The notes: generated from the sequence alone by a model not told the origin. A stretch of 64,000 bases of DNA from Bradyrhizobium sp. 1(2017) (GCF_011602485.2 NZ_CP050022.2:1880001-1944000); one strand, 5' to 3'; counted from the first letter of the stretch, positions 15,681 through 24,778 are shown. A program made the numbers and translations.

Positions 15681-17384
15681 ATGAGCGACGACGTGCACAA
15701 GATCCGCCCGTTCGAGCACCCCGGTGAGGGGCGCCGACGTGCCAAGGCCACCCCCAAAGGGCGCCAGGTTGATCCGACCGCCGCGCACGAGATCGAGCTT
15801 CTCCTTGGCGACAGGCCGCGGCGTCGCGATCTCTTGATCGAATATCTGCACCTGATCCAGGACAAGTACCATCAGATCTCGGCGGCGCATCTGGCCGCGC
15901 TCGCCGACGAGATGAAGCTCGCCTTCGCCGAGGTGTTCGAGACCGCGACCTTCTACGCCCATTTCGACGTGGTGAAGGAAGGTGAGCCTGACATCGCCCC
16001 GCTGACGATCCGCGTCTGCGATTCGCTGACCTGCGCGATGCTCGGCGGCGAGAAGCTGCTCGAGGATTTGCAGAGCGCGTCGGGCCCCGGCATTCGCGTG
16101 GTGCGCGCGCCCTGCGTCGGCCGCTGCGATACTGCGCCGGCTGCCGAGGTCGGACACAATTTCGTGGACCACGCTACGGTGGCCGATGTGATGGCGGCGG
16201 CGAAGGCTGGTGACACCCACGCGCATCTGCCGAACTATGTCGGCTATGAGGCCTACGTTGCCGGCGGCGGCTACAAGCTGCTCAATCGCCTCCGCTCCGG
16301 CGAGCTGTCGAAGGACGACTTTCTGAAGGCGCTCGACGACGCTTCGCTTCGCGGTCTCGGCGGCGCCGGCTTCCCGACGGGACGCAAATGGCGCGCGGTG
16401 CTCGGTGAGCCCGGCCCGCGGCTGATGGCGATCAACGGCGACGAGGGCGAGCCCGGCACGTTCAAGGACCGCGTCTATCTCGAAAGCGATCCGCATCGCT
16501 TCATCGAGGGCATGCTGATCGGCGCGCATGTGGTGCAGGCGAGTGACGTCTACATCTATCTGCGTGATGAATATCCGGCCTCGCGCGAGATTTTGGAGCG
16601 CGAGATCGCAAAGCTTCCACCGGGCGGACCGACGCTGCACATGCGCCGCGGCGCCGGCGCTTACATCTGCGGCGAGGAATCCTCGCTGCTCGAAAGCATC
16701 GAGGGCAAGCGCGGCCTGCCCCGGCACAAGCCGCCTTATCCGTTCCAGGTCGGCCTGTTTGGCCTGCCGACGCTGATCAACAACATCGAGACGCTATGGT
16801 GGGTGCGCGACATCGTCGACAAGGGTGCCGACTGGTGGAAGGGCAATGGCCGTCATGAGCGCCATGGCCTGCGCAGCTTCTCGGTCTCGGGCCGCGTGAA
16901 GAACCCCGGCATGAAGCTGGCGCCCGCGGGCATCACCGTACGCGAGCTGATCGACGAATATTGCGGCGGCATGGCCGACGGCCATCAGTTCTACGCGTAC
17001 CTGCCGGGCGGTGCATCCGGCGGCATCCTGCCGGCGTCGATGGACGACATCCCGCTCGATTTCGGGACGCTGGAGAAATATGGCTGCTTCATCGGCTCGG
17101 CCGCGATCGTGATCCTCTCGCAAAAGGACAGCGTGCGCGCGGCGGCATTGAACCTGATGAAGTTCTTCGAGGACGAGAGCTGCGGTCAGTGCACGCCGTG
17201 CCGTGTCGGAACCCAGAAGGCGGCGCTGCTGATGCAGAAGCCGGTCTGGAACCGGGCTTTGCTGGAAGAATTGAGCCAGGCGATGCGCGATGCCTCGATT
17301 TGCGGGCTCGGACAGGCGGCGTCGAATCCGCTCAGCTCGGTGATCAAATATTTCCCTGACGAGTTCAAGGAAGCGGCGGAATGA
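15681..17384 (+). CDS. fdsB: NAD-dependent formate dehydrogenase, fused gamma-beta (FdsG-FdsB) subunit
   Basis: 567 residues joining two proteins that are usually separate. Residues 1 to about 175 are the NuoE/FdsG-like thioredoxin-fold 2Fe-2S domain (CDSLTC and CVGRC). Residues from about 185 are NuoF/FdsB-like: GLGGAGFPTGRKW (NADH/FMN), NGDEGEPGTFKDR, GAGAYICGEESSLLESIEG and the 4Fe-4S site SCGQCTPCRVG with a later CGLGQ. It takes electrons from the alpha subunit and reduces NAD+ in the cytoplasm. The stop overlaps the start of the alpha gene (ATGA), so translation is coupled. Confidence 0.92.
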   Translation: MSDDVHKIRPFEHPGEGRRRAKATPKGRQVDPTAAHEIELLLGDRPRRRDLLIEYLHLIQDKYHQISAAHLAALADEMKLAFAEVFETATFYAHFDVVKEGEPDIAPLTIRVCDSLTCAMLGGEKLLEDLQSASGPGIRVVRAPCVGRCDTAPAAEVGHNFVDHATVADVMAAAKAGDTHAHLPNYVGYEAYVAGGGYKLLNRLRSGELSKDDFLKALDDASLRGLGGAGFPTGRKWRAVLGEPGPRLMAINGDEGEPGTFKDRVYLESDPHRFIEGMLIGAHVVQASDVYIYLRDEYPASREILEREIAKLPPGGPTLHMRRGAGAYICGEESSLLESIEGKRGLPRHKPPYPFQVGLFGLPTLINNIETLWWVRDIVDKGADWWKGNGRHERHGLRSFSVSGRVKNPGMKLAPAGITVRELIDEYCGGMADGHQFYAYLPGGASGGILPASMDDIPLDFGTLEKYGCFIGSAAIVILSQKDSVRAAALNLMKFFEDESCGQCTPCRVGTQKAALLMQKPVWNRALLEELSQAMRDASICGLGQAASNPLSSVIKYFPDEFKEAAE

Positions 17385-20149
17385 CCAAGATTACGTTCGA
17401 GCTCGACGGCAAGCAGGTCGAGGCCAAGCCCGGCGAAACGATCTGGCAGGTCGCAAAACGCCAGGGCCGCGAGATCCCGCATCTGTGCTATTCGCCCGCG
17501 CCCGACTATCGGCCCGACGGCAATTGCCGCGCCTGCATGGTCGAGATCGAGGGCGAGCGGGTGCTCGCCGCATCGTGCAAGCGCACGCCGTCGGTCGGCA
17601 TGAAGGTGAAGACCGAGTCCGCGCGCGCAACTGCCGCCCAAAAAATGGTGATGGAGCTGCTGGTCGCCGACCAGCCGGCGCGCGAGACCTCGCACGATCC
17701 GGAATCGAAGTTCTGGCACTGGGCCGAGTCCACCGGCGTCACCGAGAGCCGCTTCCCCGCCGCCGAGCGCTGGGCGACCGACGCCAGTCATCCGGCGATG
17801 CGCGTCAATCTCGATGCCTGCATCCAGTGCGGCCTGTGCGTGCGCGCCTGCCGCGAGGTCCAGGTCAACGACGTCATCGGCATGGCCTATCGCAGTCACG
17901 GCTCGAAGATCGTGTTCGACTTCGACGATCCCATGGGCGAGTCCACCTGCGTTGCCTGCGGCGAATGCGTGCAGGCCTGCCCGACCGGCGCTCTGATGCC
18001 GGCGGTGATGCTCGACGAGGCGCAGACCCGCGTCACCTATGCCGACAAGAAGGTGGATTCGCTGTGCCCGTTCTGCGGCGTCGGCTGCCAGGTGACCTAC
18101 GAGGTCAAGGACGAGAAGGTGATCTATGCCGAGGGCCGCGACGGCCCCGCCAATCACAACCGTCTCTGCGTCAAGGGCCGCTTCGGCTTCGACTACATCC
18201 ACCATCCGCATCGACTGACCAAGCCGCTGGTGCGGCTGCCGAACGCGAAGAAGGATGCCAACGACCAGGTCGATCCGGCCAATCCCTTCACCCATTTCCG
18301 CGAAGCGAGCTGGGAAGAAGCGCTCGACATCGCCGCCAGGGGCCTCGTCAAGATCCGCGACGAGAAGGGCGTCAAGGCGCTGGCGGGCTTCGGCTCGGCC
18401 AAAGGCTCGAACGAAGAGGCCTATCTGTTCCAGAAGCTGGTGCGCACCGGTTTCGGTTCGAACAATGTCGACCATTGCACGCGACTGTGCCACGCCTCCT
18501 CGGTCGCGGCCCTGTTCGAAGGCCTGAGCTCGGGCGCGGTGTCGGCACCGTTCGCCGCCGCGATGGACGCCGAGGTCATCATCGTGATCGGCGCCAATCC
18601 GACCGTGAACCATCCGGTCGCCGCCACCTTCATCAAGAACGCGGTCAAGCAGAACGGCGCCAAACTGTTCGTGATGGATCCGCGCCGCCAGACGCTGTCG
18701 CGCCATGCGACCAAGCATCTGCAGTTCAAGCCGGGCTCCGACGTCGCGATGCTGAACGCGATGATCAACACGATCATCACCGAGGGCCTGACCGACGACC
18801 AGTACATCGCCGGCTACACCGAGGGCTTCGACGACCTCAAGGAGAAGATCAAGGAGTTCACGCCGGAGAAGATGGAGCCGATCTGCGGCATCCCGGCGCA
18901 GACACTGCGCGAGGTCGCGCGGACCTATGCGCGCGCGAAATCGTCGATCATCTTCTGGGGCATGGGCATCAGCCAGCACGTCCACGGCACCGACAACGCG
19001 CGCTGCCTGATCGCGCTCGCGCTGATCACCGGCCAGGTCGGTCGTCCCGGCACCGGCCTGCATCCGCTGCGCGGCCAGAACAACGTGCAGGGCGCCTCCG
19101 ACGCCGGGCTGATCCCGATGTTCCTGCCGGACTATCAGCCGGTCAGCCGCGACGATCTGCGCGGCAGCTTCGAAAAGCTCTGGCAGCAGGATCTCGATCC
19201 CGTCCGCGGCCTGACCGTGGTCGAGATCATGAACGCGATCCATGCCGGCCAGATCACGGGCATGTATATCGAGGGTGAGAACCCCGCGATGTCCGATCCC
19301 GATCTGCAGCATGCGCGTCACGCGCTGGCGATGCTCGATCATCTCGTGGTGCAGGATCTCTTCGTCACCGAGACCGCCTTCCACGCCGACGTGATCCTGC
19401 CGGCCTCGGCGTTCGCCGAGAAGGACGGCTCCTTCACCAACACCGATCGCCGCGTGCAGCTGGCGCGCCAGGTGATCAAGCCGCCCGGCGATGCGCGGCA
19501 GGATCTCTGGATCATCCAGGAGATCGGCAAGCGCATGGGCCTGCCCTGGAATTACGCCGGCCCCGGCGACGTCTTCACCGAGATGGCAGAGCTGATGCCG
19601 TCGCTGAAGAACATCACCTGGGAGCGGCTGGTGCGCGAAGGCGCGGTCACCTATCCCGTCGACGACCCGAACAAGCCCGGCAACGAGATCATCTTCACCA
19701 CGGGCTTCCCGACCGCGAGCGGCCGCGGCAAGATCGTGCCGGCCAAGGTCATCCCGCCGGACGAGATTCCCGACGACGAATATCCGATGGTGCTGTCCAC
19801 CGGGCGCGTGCTGGAGCACTGGCACACCGGCTCGATGACCCGCCGCGCCCAGGTGCTCGACCAGATCGAGCCCGAGGCGGTCGCGTTCATGTCGCCGAAG
19901 GACATGCGCAAGAAGAAGCTCACGCCCGGCGATTTCATCCGTCTGGAGACCCGCCGCGGCGCCGTCGAGGTCAAGGTGCGCTCCGACCGCGACGTGCCGG
20001 AGAACATGGTGTTCATGCCGTTCTGCTACGCGGAAGCGGCGGCGAACCTGCTGACCAATCCGGCGCTGGACCCGTTCGGCAAGATCCCGGAATTCAAGTT
20101 CTGCGCGGCGCGCGCCGAGCGTGCCGAGATGCGGGACGCGGCGGAGTAA
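17381..20149 (+). CDS. fdsA: NAD-dependent formate dehydrogenase, molybdenum-containing alpha subunit
   Basis: 922 residues; oxidises formate to CO2 at a bis-MGD molybdenum centre. In order: a 2Fe-2S ferredoxin domain (CYSPAPDYRPDGNCRAC and CKR), a NuoG-like 4Fe-4S region around HDPESKFWHW, two 4Fe-4S clusters (CIQCGLCVRAC and CVACGECVQAC), the CPFCGVGC cluster and the molybdopterin domains. The catalytic residue is Cys370 followed by His371 in CTRLCHASS, the place of selenocysteine-His in E. coli FdhF. Asp-rich C-terminal MGD-binding segments (STGRVLEHWHTGSMTRR, MPFCYAEAAANLLT) are intact. No gene for the small delta subunit (FdsD) follows. Confidence 0.95.
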   Translation: MTKITFELDGKQVEAKPGETIWQVAKRQGREIPHLCYSPAPDYRPDGNCRACMVEIEGERVLAASCKRTPSVGMKVKTESARATAAQKMVMELLVADQPARETSHDPESKFWHWAESTGVTESRFPAAERWATDASHPAMRVNLDACIQCGLCVRACREVQVNDVIGMAYRSHGSKIVFDFDDPMGESTCVACGECVQACPTGALMPAVMLDEAQTRVTYADKKVDSLCPFCGVGCQVTYEVKDEKVIYAEGRDGPANHNRLCVKGRFGFDYIHHPHRLTKPLVRLPNAKKDANDQVDPANPFTHFREASWEEALDIAARGLVKIRDEKGVKALAGFGSAKGSNEEAYLFQKLVRTGFGSNNVDHCTRLCHASSVAALFEGLSSGAVSAPFAAAMDAEVIIVIGANPTVNHPVAATFIKNAVKQNGAKLFVMDPRRQTLSRHATKHLQFKPGSDVAMLNAMINTIITEGLTDDQYIAGYTEGFDDLKEKIKEFTPEKMEPICGIPAQTLREVARTYARAKSSIIFWGMGISQHVHGTDNARCLIALALITGQVGRPGTGLHPLRGQNNVQGASDAGLIPMFLPDYQPVSRDDLRGSFEKLWQQDLDPVRGLTVVEIMNAIHAGQITGMYIEGENPAMSDPDLQHARHALAMLDHLVVQDLFVTETAFHADVILPASAFAEKDGSFTNTDRRVQLARQVIKPPGDARQDLWIIQEIGKRMGLPWNYAGPGDVFTEMAELMPSLKNITWERLVREGAVTYPVDDPNKPGNEIIFTTGFPTASGRGKIVPAKVIPPDEIPDDEYPMVLSTGRVLEHWHTGSMTRRAQVLDQIEPEAVAFMSPKDMRKKKLTPGDFIRLETRRGAVEVKVRSDRDVPENMVFMPFCYAEAAANLLTNPALDPFGKIPEFKFCAARAERAEMRDAAE

Positions 20150-20196
20150 GGCTCCGCCGTCGCTTGGCTGTGCACGCCGCCGGCGCCAATCTCGCT

Positions 20197-20323
20197 GTCG
20201 TCCCGGCGAACGCCGGGACCCATACCGCGTGATCTCTCAATGGTCGGCGGTCGTAGTCCCGGGCCACGAGTCTTCGCCAAACTGCTCCCTGGGGTTATGG
20301 GTCCCGGCGTTCGCCGGGACGAC
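20197..20323. repeat. Inverted repeat with perfect 28-base arms
   Basis: The arms at 20197-20224 and 20296-20323 are exact complements, and each is itself built on CCCGGCG-AA-CGCCGGG, giving nested hairpins. The 71-base centre is unremarkable. The shape is that of a small REP/MITE-like element common between genes in this bacterial group. Confidence 0.85.
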
Positions 20324-20354
20324 GCCGTGGGTGTGACGCTCATCTGGGCCCACA

Positions 20355-20442
20355 CCGTCATTGCGAGCGCAGCGAAGCAATCCAGGCTGTCTTCGCGGCG
20401 AGATTCTGGATTGCTTCGTCGCTTCGCTCCTCGCAATGACGG
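20355..20442. repeat. REP-like palindromic repeat, copy 2
   Basis: CCGTCATTGCGAG at 20355-20367 pairs with CTCGCAATGACGG at 20430-20442; inner arms GAAGCAATCCAG and CTGGATTGCTTC also pair. Same family as 7252-7325 and 37073-37157. It ends 15 bases before the ybaK start codon. Confidence 0.85.
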
Positions 20443-20457
20443 TGCTAAACGTGCTCC

Positions 20458-20931
20458 ATGTCCAAGGTCACCCCCGCCACTCGAGCACTTGATGCCGCCG
20501 GTGCCGCCTTCACCGTTCACGTCTACGATTACGATCCTGACGCCGAGAGCATCGGACTGCAGGCCGCAGCTGCGCTCGGCGAGGATCCCGCCCGCGTCCT
20601 GAAGACGCTGATGGCGCAGGTCGACGGCAAGCCGGTCTGCGTGGTCGTGCCGTCGGACCAGGAAGTCTCGATGAAGAAGCTAGCCCAAGCTGCGGGCGGC
20701 AAATCGGCGCAGATGATGAAGCCGCCCGAGGCCGAACGCGTCACCGGCTACAAGGTCGGCGGCATCAGCCCGTTCGGCCAGCGCAAACCGGTTCGCACCG
20801 TGATCGAGCAGCGCGCGCTCGCGCATGATCAGGTTTATCTCAACGGCGGTCAGCGCGGGCTGCAGGTGCGGCTGAGGCCGGCCGATGTGCGGGACGTCCT
20901 CAAGGCGGTCGTGGCGGATGTGCTGGCGTGA
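20458..20931 (+). CDS. ybaK: YbaK/EbsC-type Cys-tRNA(Pro) deacylase
   Basis: 157 residues, the full family length. The editing domain is recognised from FTVHVYDYDPDAESIGLQAA, RVLKTLMAQVDGKPVCVVVPSD, the catalytic-lysine stretch MKKLAQAAGGKSAQMM, and GYKVGGISPFGQRKPVRTVI with VYLNGGQRGLQVRL at the end. It hydrolyses mischarged Cys-tRNA(Pro). A housekeeping gene unrelated to its neighbours; the 18-base gap to the next gene suggests cotranscription. Confidence 0.93.
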   Translation: MSKVTPATRALDAAGAAFTVHVYDYDPDAESIGLQAAAALGEDPARVLKTLMAQVDGKPVCVVVPSDQEVSMKKLAQAAGGKSAQMMKPPEAERVTGYKVGGISPFGQRKPVRTVIEQRALAHDQVYLNGGQRGLQVRLRPADVRDVLKAVVADVLA

Positions 20932-20949
20932 CGGCAATCGGGTGGGAAC

Positions 20950-22035
20950 ATGAGATGGCCACGGCTGCCGTGGCTCGCGGTGCTGCTCGGTATTGCGCTT
21001 CCGGCTGACGCGCATGAGGTCAACCTCGTAACGGCGCGCGCGGCGCTGAGCCCCGATCGCACGGTGAGCATCGAGCTCGGATTGAAGGGCAGCGATGTCG
21101 ATCGCCTGATTGGCACAAGGATTTATGACGCGAGACGGGATGCGGTCGATCCTGCCGCGGTCGAAGCGGCCAGGTCCGCCATCCTCGCCTATATGGGCGC
21201 GCACCTGGCTGTGACAGGCGGTGGCAGAGGCTGCTTGGCCACAGATGCAGCGATCCTGGCCGACGGCGACGGCATCGTCTATCGCCAGAGTTTTGCCTGC
21301 GCCGACGCCGCCGGCGACATCATCTATCGCTCCGCCGTGCTGACCGAGAAGGACCCGGCCGCGCGACAGATCGTGCTGATTGCGCAGGGCCGCTCGGAGG
21401 CGCAGGCCTTGCTCGACGCCGGCAATACGACAGTCACGCTCTCGACCGCGCCGCCGTCGCTGTGGTCGACCATGCAGCGCTACGTCCTCACCGGCATCGA
21501 GCATATCTTTCTCGGCTACGATCACGTCGCGTTCCTGATTGCCGTCGTGCTGTGGGCGAGACGGCTTCTTCCCGTCGTCAAGATCGTGACGGCCTTCACC
21601 GTGGCCCATTCGATCACCCTGTCGCTGGCCGCGCTCGATGTCCTCGTCGTCCCGAGCCGCATCGTGGAGCCTGCGATCGCGGCCTCGATCGTCTTCGTCG
21701 CCGTGGAGAACTTCTTCTCGCGCGATGTCGACAGGCGCTGGCGCGTGGCTTTGCTGTTCGGCTTGATCCACGGTTTCGGCTTCGCCGGTGTGCTTCGCGA
21801 GATCGGGCTGCCGCCGAACGCCGCGGTGCCGGCGCTCGCGGCCTTCAACATCGGCGTGGAGATCGGACAGGTCGCGATCGTCGCGGTCGCGCTGCCGATG
21901 CTCGGCCTGTTGGACCGGCTGACCACGGCCGACCGGACCGCGCCGGCGAGGGCGGCGGGACTGGTCTACACGGTCTCCGCCGTGATCAGCCTGCTCGGCG
22001 GCTATTGGCTGATCGCGCGCGTCTTCGAGGCTTGA
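20950..22035 (+). CDS. HupE/UreJ-family membrane protein
   Basis: 361 residues: a signal peptide (MRWPRLPWLAVLLGIALPADA), a periplasmic domain of about 150 residues, and then a C-terminal HupE/UreJ-like block of six to seven membrane segments starting at YVLTGIEHIFLGYDHVAFLIAVVL, with the conserved TAFTVAHSITLSLAAL and GLIHGFGFAGVL. Histidines in GYDHVAF, VAHS and IHGFGF are the likely metal-coordinating set. The family is associated with nickel or cobalt uptake; this long form with an N-terminal domain is common in proteobacteria and its substrate is unknown. No hydrogenase or urease genes are nearby. Confidence 0.82.
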   Translation: MRWPRLPWLAVLLGIALPADAHEVNLVTARAALSPDRTVSIELGLKGSDVDRLIGTRIYDARRDAVDPAAVEAARSAILAYMGAHLAVTGGGRGCLATDAAILADGDGIVYRQSFACADAAGDIIYRSAVLTEKDPAARQIVLIAQGRSEAQALLDAGNTTVTLSTAPPSLWSTMQRYVLTGIEHIFLGYDHVAFLIAVVLWARRLLPVVKIVTAFTVAHSITLSLAALDVLVVPSRIVEPAIAASIVFVAVENFFSRDVDRRWRVALLFGLIHGFGFAGVLREIGLPPNAAVPALAAFNIGVEIGQVAIVAVALPMLGLLDRLTTADRTAPARAAGLVYTVSAVISLLGGYWLIARVFEA

Positions 22036-22163
22036 GCTCAGGCCTCGTCGCCGGCAAGACAAGCTCCATCTCTTCCACTCCGGCTCTTCAGCTCCGGCCT
22101 GTGCCCGTCACAGCTCGCCGTCCCCAGGCTTCTGCCCACTTGAGTTCGCGCAGGAGGACTGTA

Positions 22164-22206
22164 TAGAACTGGAATATAAATAGAATAGTGTTCTATCAGA
22201 CAGAAC
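22164..22206. promoter_or_regulatory. Cluster of overlapping inverted repeats before the hydrolase cluster
   Basis: An AT-rich island in GC-rich DNA. It contains TAGAAC (22164-22169) and GTTCTA (22190-22195), TAGAA-N5-TTCTA (22181-22195) and GTTCT-N7-AGAAC (22190-22206). It lies 24 to 66 bases ahead of ATG 22230. The IclR regulator encoded at 25696-26451 is the nearest candidate binder. Confidence 0.55.
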
Positions 22207-22229
22207 GCTCTCGAGCGAGGAACGAAACG

Positions 22230-22673
22230 ATGGAGTCCGAACGCGTCCGTCAGAACGACGGCTCACCGGTGCCGTTCACACCCGATGCCGTCATCGCAGC
22301 CTTCAACACGATTCCTGATCTGCTGGCCCGCGACGAGGCCCTGACCGCCCGGGGCCGCTGGCTCGATGTCGATTGCCTGCTCGGGCCGAGCACGCACCCA
22401 TTTCACCTCGCGATTCGGGCCGGACGGATCGTGGACATGGCGCCGGCGCCAGTGCTGATGCGCTCCTGGCGTTTTGCCTATCGCGCGACGCCTGCTGCCT
22501 TCGCCGCATACTGGCAACGGATGCCGCCGGCGGGCTGGCACGATCTGTTTGCGCTGACCAAGCGCGGGCAGGCGACGCTCGAAGGCGATCTGCATCCCTT
22601 CATGGCGCATCTTCAGTATTTCAAGGATCTGCTGGCGCTGCCTCGGCAGAACGGCTTTGGAGGCGTGTCATGA
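22230..22673 (+). CDS. Conserved small protein of unknown function, partner of the next hydrolase
   Basis: 147 residues without signal peptide or membrane segment. Notable stretches are FNTIPDLLARDEALTARGRW, PFHLAIRAGRIVDMAP, MRSWRFAYRATPAAFAAYW and GWHDLFALTKRGQATLEGDL, which give a mixed alpha/beta protein with the flavour of an SCP2-like lipid-binding fold; that is a guess from pattern only. ATG 22230 has GAGG upstream; ATG 22188 would lie inside the repeat cluster. Its stop overlaps the next start (ATGA), so it works with or beside the alpha/beta hydrolase. Confidence 0.7.
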   Translation: MESERVRQNDGSPVPFTPDAVIAAFNTIPDLLARDEALTARGRWLDVDCLLGPSTHPFHLAIRAGRIVDMAPAPVLMRSWRFAYRATPAAFAAYWQRMPPAGWHDLFALTKRGQATLEGDLHPFMAHLQYFKDLLALPRQNGFGGVS

Positions 22674-23521
22674 GCGGCTTCATCGAGCCGATCGTCGGCC
22701 GCTACGTGCATGTCGACATCGACGGCGAGATCAACAGGATCTATTTCGAGGAGAACGGCAGCGGCATTCCCCTGGTTTGCCTCCACACTGCCGGCTCCGA
22801 CGCGCGGCAGTGGCGACATCTGCTCGTGGATGACGAGTTCACCAAGAATTTCCGCATCATCGCCTTCGACATGCCCTGGCACGGCAAGTCCAATCCGCCG
22901 GACAGCCGATATGACAGCGAATACCGGCTGACCACCGCAAGCTACACGGCGACGATTCGTGCCTTCTGCAATGCGCTTGGGCTGGAGCGGCCGGTGGTGA
23001 TGGGTTGCTCGATCGGCGGTCGCATCGTGCTCAATCTCGCGATAGAGCACGCCCGCAAGTTTCGCGCTCTGATCGGGCTCGAGGCCGCGGACTTCCAGCA
23101 GCCCTGGTACGACACGACCTGGCTGAACCGGCCCGACGTTCATGGCGGGGAGGTGTGCGCCGCATTGGTGTCGGGCCTGATCGCCCCCGGCGGCCCCGAG
23201 GCTGCACGTGACGAGACGCTGTGGGGCTACAAGCAAGGCGGTCCCGGCATCTTCAAAGGCGATCTCTATTTCTATCGCGTCGATGGTGATCTGCGCGGGC
23301 GCACCGGCAGCATCGATGTCAACCAGTGCCCGCTTTATCTCCTGACCGGCGAATACGATTTTTCCTGCACGCCGGAGGACACGCTGCGGACCGCTGCCGG
23401 CATTCCCGGCGCGAAGGCCACCGTCATGGAGCGGCTCGGCCATTTTCCGATGAGCGAGAACCCAGGCCAGTTCCGTCGCTACATCGCGCCGGTGCTGCAG
23501 GACATCCTCGATAAGCAATAG
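22670..23521 (+). CDS. Alpha/beta hydrolase
   Basis: 283 residues. The nucleophile elbow is GCSIGG with Ser114; the oxyanion side is LHTAGSDAR; the later acid and base are in LTGEYDFSC (Asp) and LGHFPMSEN (His). It resembles carboxyl-ester or C-C hydrolases of catabolic clusters (3-oxoadipate enol-lactonase type). Coupled to the upstream small protein and followed 22 bases later by a solute-binding protein. The substrate cannot be named. Confidence 0.85.
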   Translation: MSGFIEPIVGRYVHVDIDGEINRIYFEENGSGIPLVCLHTAGSDARQWRHLLVDDEFTKNFRIIAFDMPWHGKSNPPDSRYDSEYRLTTASYTATIRAFCNALGLERPVVMGCSIGGRIVLNLAIEHARKFRALIGLEAADFQQPWYDTTWLNRPDVHGGEVCAALVSGLIAPGGPEAARDETLWGYKQGGPGIFKGDLYFYRVDGDLRGRTGSIDVNQCPLYLLTGEYDFSCTPEDTLRTAAGIPGAKATVMERLGHFPMSENPGQFRRYIAPVLQDILDKQ

Positions 23522-23543
23522 TTGTAAACGGGAGGCGTATGTT

Positions 23544-24740
23544 ATGAAGTTGCGTTGGATGATCGCGGCCGTTCTGGCTGCACAGACGGGGGCCGCGGTT
23601 GCGGCCGACAATGTCATCAGGATCGGCGTGCTCAACGACCAGTCCGGTGTGTTCGCCGACAACGGCGGACGCGGCTCGGTCGCCGCCGCAAAGCTCGCCG
23701 CTGAGGATTTCGGCAACGAGCTGCTCGGCAAGAAGATCGAGATCGTCTCGGCCGACCATCAGAACAAGCCGGATATCGCATCGGCCACCGCACGCAAATG
23801 GTTCGACAATGAGGGCGTCGACATGATCGCGGACGGTGCGGCCTCCTCGGCCGGCTTTGCCATCCTCGAAGTCGCCAAGCAGAAGAACAAGATCTTCGTC
23901 ATCTCGGGTCCGGGCTCATCCGATTTCACCGGAAAGTCCTGCTCGCCGGTCAGCTTCCACTTCAACTACGACACCTATGCGCTGTCGAAGCTGACCAGCG
24001 ACGCGATCACGCGGGCCGGCGGCAAGACCTGGTATTTCGTAACGGCCGACTACGCCTTCGGCCACGCGCTTCAGCGCGATGCCACGAAGTTCATCGAGGC
24101 CGCGGGCGGCAAGGTGATCGGCTCGGCCGCGCATCCGCTCGGCACCGCCGACTTTGCCTCCTTCCTGTTGCAGGCGCAGGGCTCGAAGGCCGACGTCGTC
24201 GGCCTTGCGACGTCGGGCGCGGACGTGCAGACCGCGATCAAGCAGGCGGGTGAATTCGGCATCGTCGAGGGTGGCCAGAAGCTCGCCGGCCTCCTGGTTT
24301 TCATCACCGACGTGAACTCGCTCGGCCTGAAGGTCACCCAGGGCTTGCAGGTGACGACTTCGTTCTACTGGGACCTCAACGAGCAGACCCGGGCCTGGTC
24401 GAAGCGCTACGCCGCCCTGATGGAAGGCAAGGTCGCGAGCATGGTGCAGGCCGGCGTCTATAGCGGCGTCCATCACTACCTCGCCGCCGTAAAGGCAGCC
24501 GGCACCACCGATGCGACCGCCGTCGCGGCCAAGATGCACGAGCTGAAGGTCAACGACATGTACAACAAGGACGTTGCCATTCGCCCCGACGGGCGCGTGC
24601 TGCACACCATGTATCTGGTGCAGGTGAAGAAGCCGGAAGAGTCCAAGTACAAGTTCGACTATTACCGGATCGTCAGCTCCAAGCCGGGCGACGAAGTGTT
24701 CCGGCCGATCAGCGAGGGCGGCTGTCCGCTGGTGAAGTAA
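23544..24740 (+). CDS. ABC-transporter solute-binding protein, branched-chain amino acid (LivK) type
   Basis: 398 residues with signal peptide MKLRWMIAAVLAAQTGAAVA and a type I periplasmic-binding fold (IRIGVLNDQSGVFADNGG, a Cys-x(n) segment around SGPGSSDFTGKSCSP, YFVTADYAFGH). In Bradyrhizobium such proteins often bind aromatic acids or short dicarboxylates. No permease or ATPase genes are next to it, so it must use a transporter encoded elsewhere. A strong hairpin directly after its stop may keep its transcript more abundant than the downstream genes. Confidence 0.9.
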   Translation: MKLRWMIAAVLAAQTGAAVAADNVIRIGVLNDQSGVFADNGGRGSVAAAKLAAEDFGNELLGKKIEIVSADHQNKPDIASATARKWFDNEGVDMIADGAASSAGFAILEVAKQKNKIFVISGPGSSDFTGKSCSPVSFHFNYDTYALSKLTSDAITRAGGKTWYFVTADYAFGHALQRDATKFIEAAGGKVIGSAAHPLGTADFASFLLQAQGSKADVVGLATSGADVQTAIKQAGEFGIVEGGQKLAGLLVFITDVNSLGLKVTQGLQVTTSFYWDLNEQTRAWSKRYAALMEGKVASMVQAGVYSGVHHYLAAVKAAGTTDATAVAAKMHELKVNDMYNKDVAIRPDGRVLHTMYLVQVKKPEESKYKFDYYRIVSSKPGDEVFRPISEGGCPLVK

Positions 24741-24746
24741 GTAGGT

Positions 24747-24778
24747 CGGCCGGGCGGGATCGACACACCGCCCGGCCG
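24747..24778 (+). terminator. Intercistronic hairpin after the solute-binding protein gene
   Basis: CGGCCGGGCGG (24747-24757) and CCGCCCGGCCG (24768-24778) form a perfect 11-pair stem with a 10-base loop, followed by ATTTTC. It can act as a partial terminator or an mRNA-stabilising end. Confidence 0.55.

Larger units (their letters stand above)
20150..20457. other. 308-base gap holding two families of palindromic repeat
   Basis: No gene is supported. The space is filled by a 28-base inverted repeat (20197-20224 with 20296-20323) and by a GTCATTGCGAG-type repeat (20355-20442). A delta subunit of formate dehydrogenase, often found at this position, is absent. Confidence 0.75.

Noticed and set aside
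17186..19825. 879-codon minus-strand open frame opposite fdsA
   Set aside because: The plus strand encodes a complete formate dehydrogenase alpha subunit; the antisense frame has no motif or ribosome site and is open because of high GC at third positions.
20197..20442. CRISPR-like array
   Set aside because: Repeats are inverted and of two different families, with no regular direct repeats or spacers and no cas genes.
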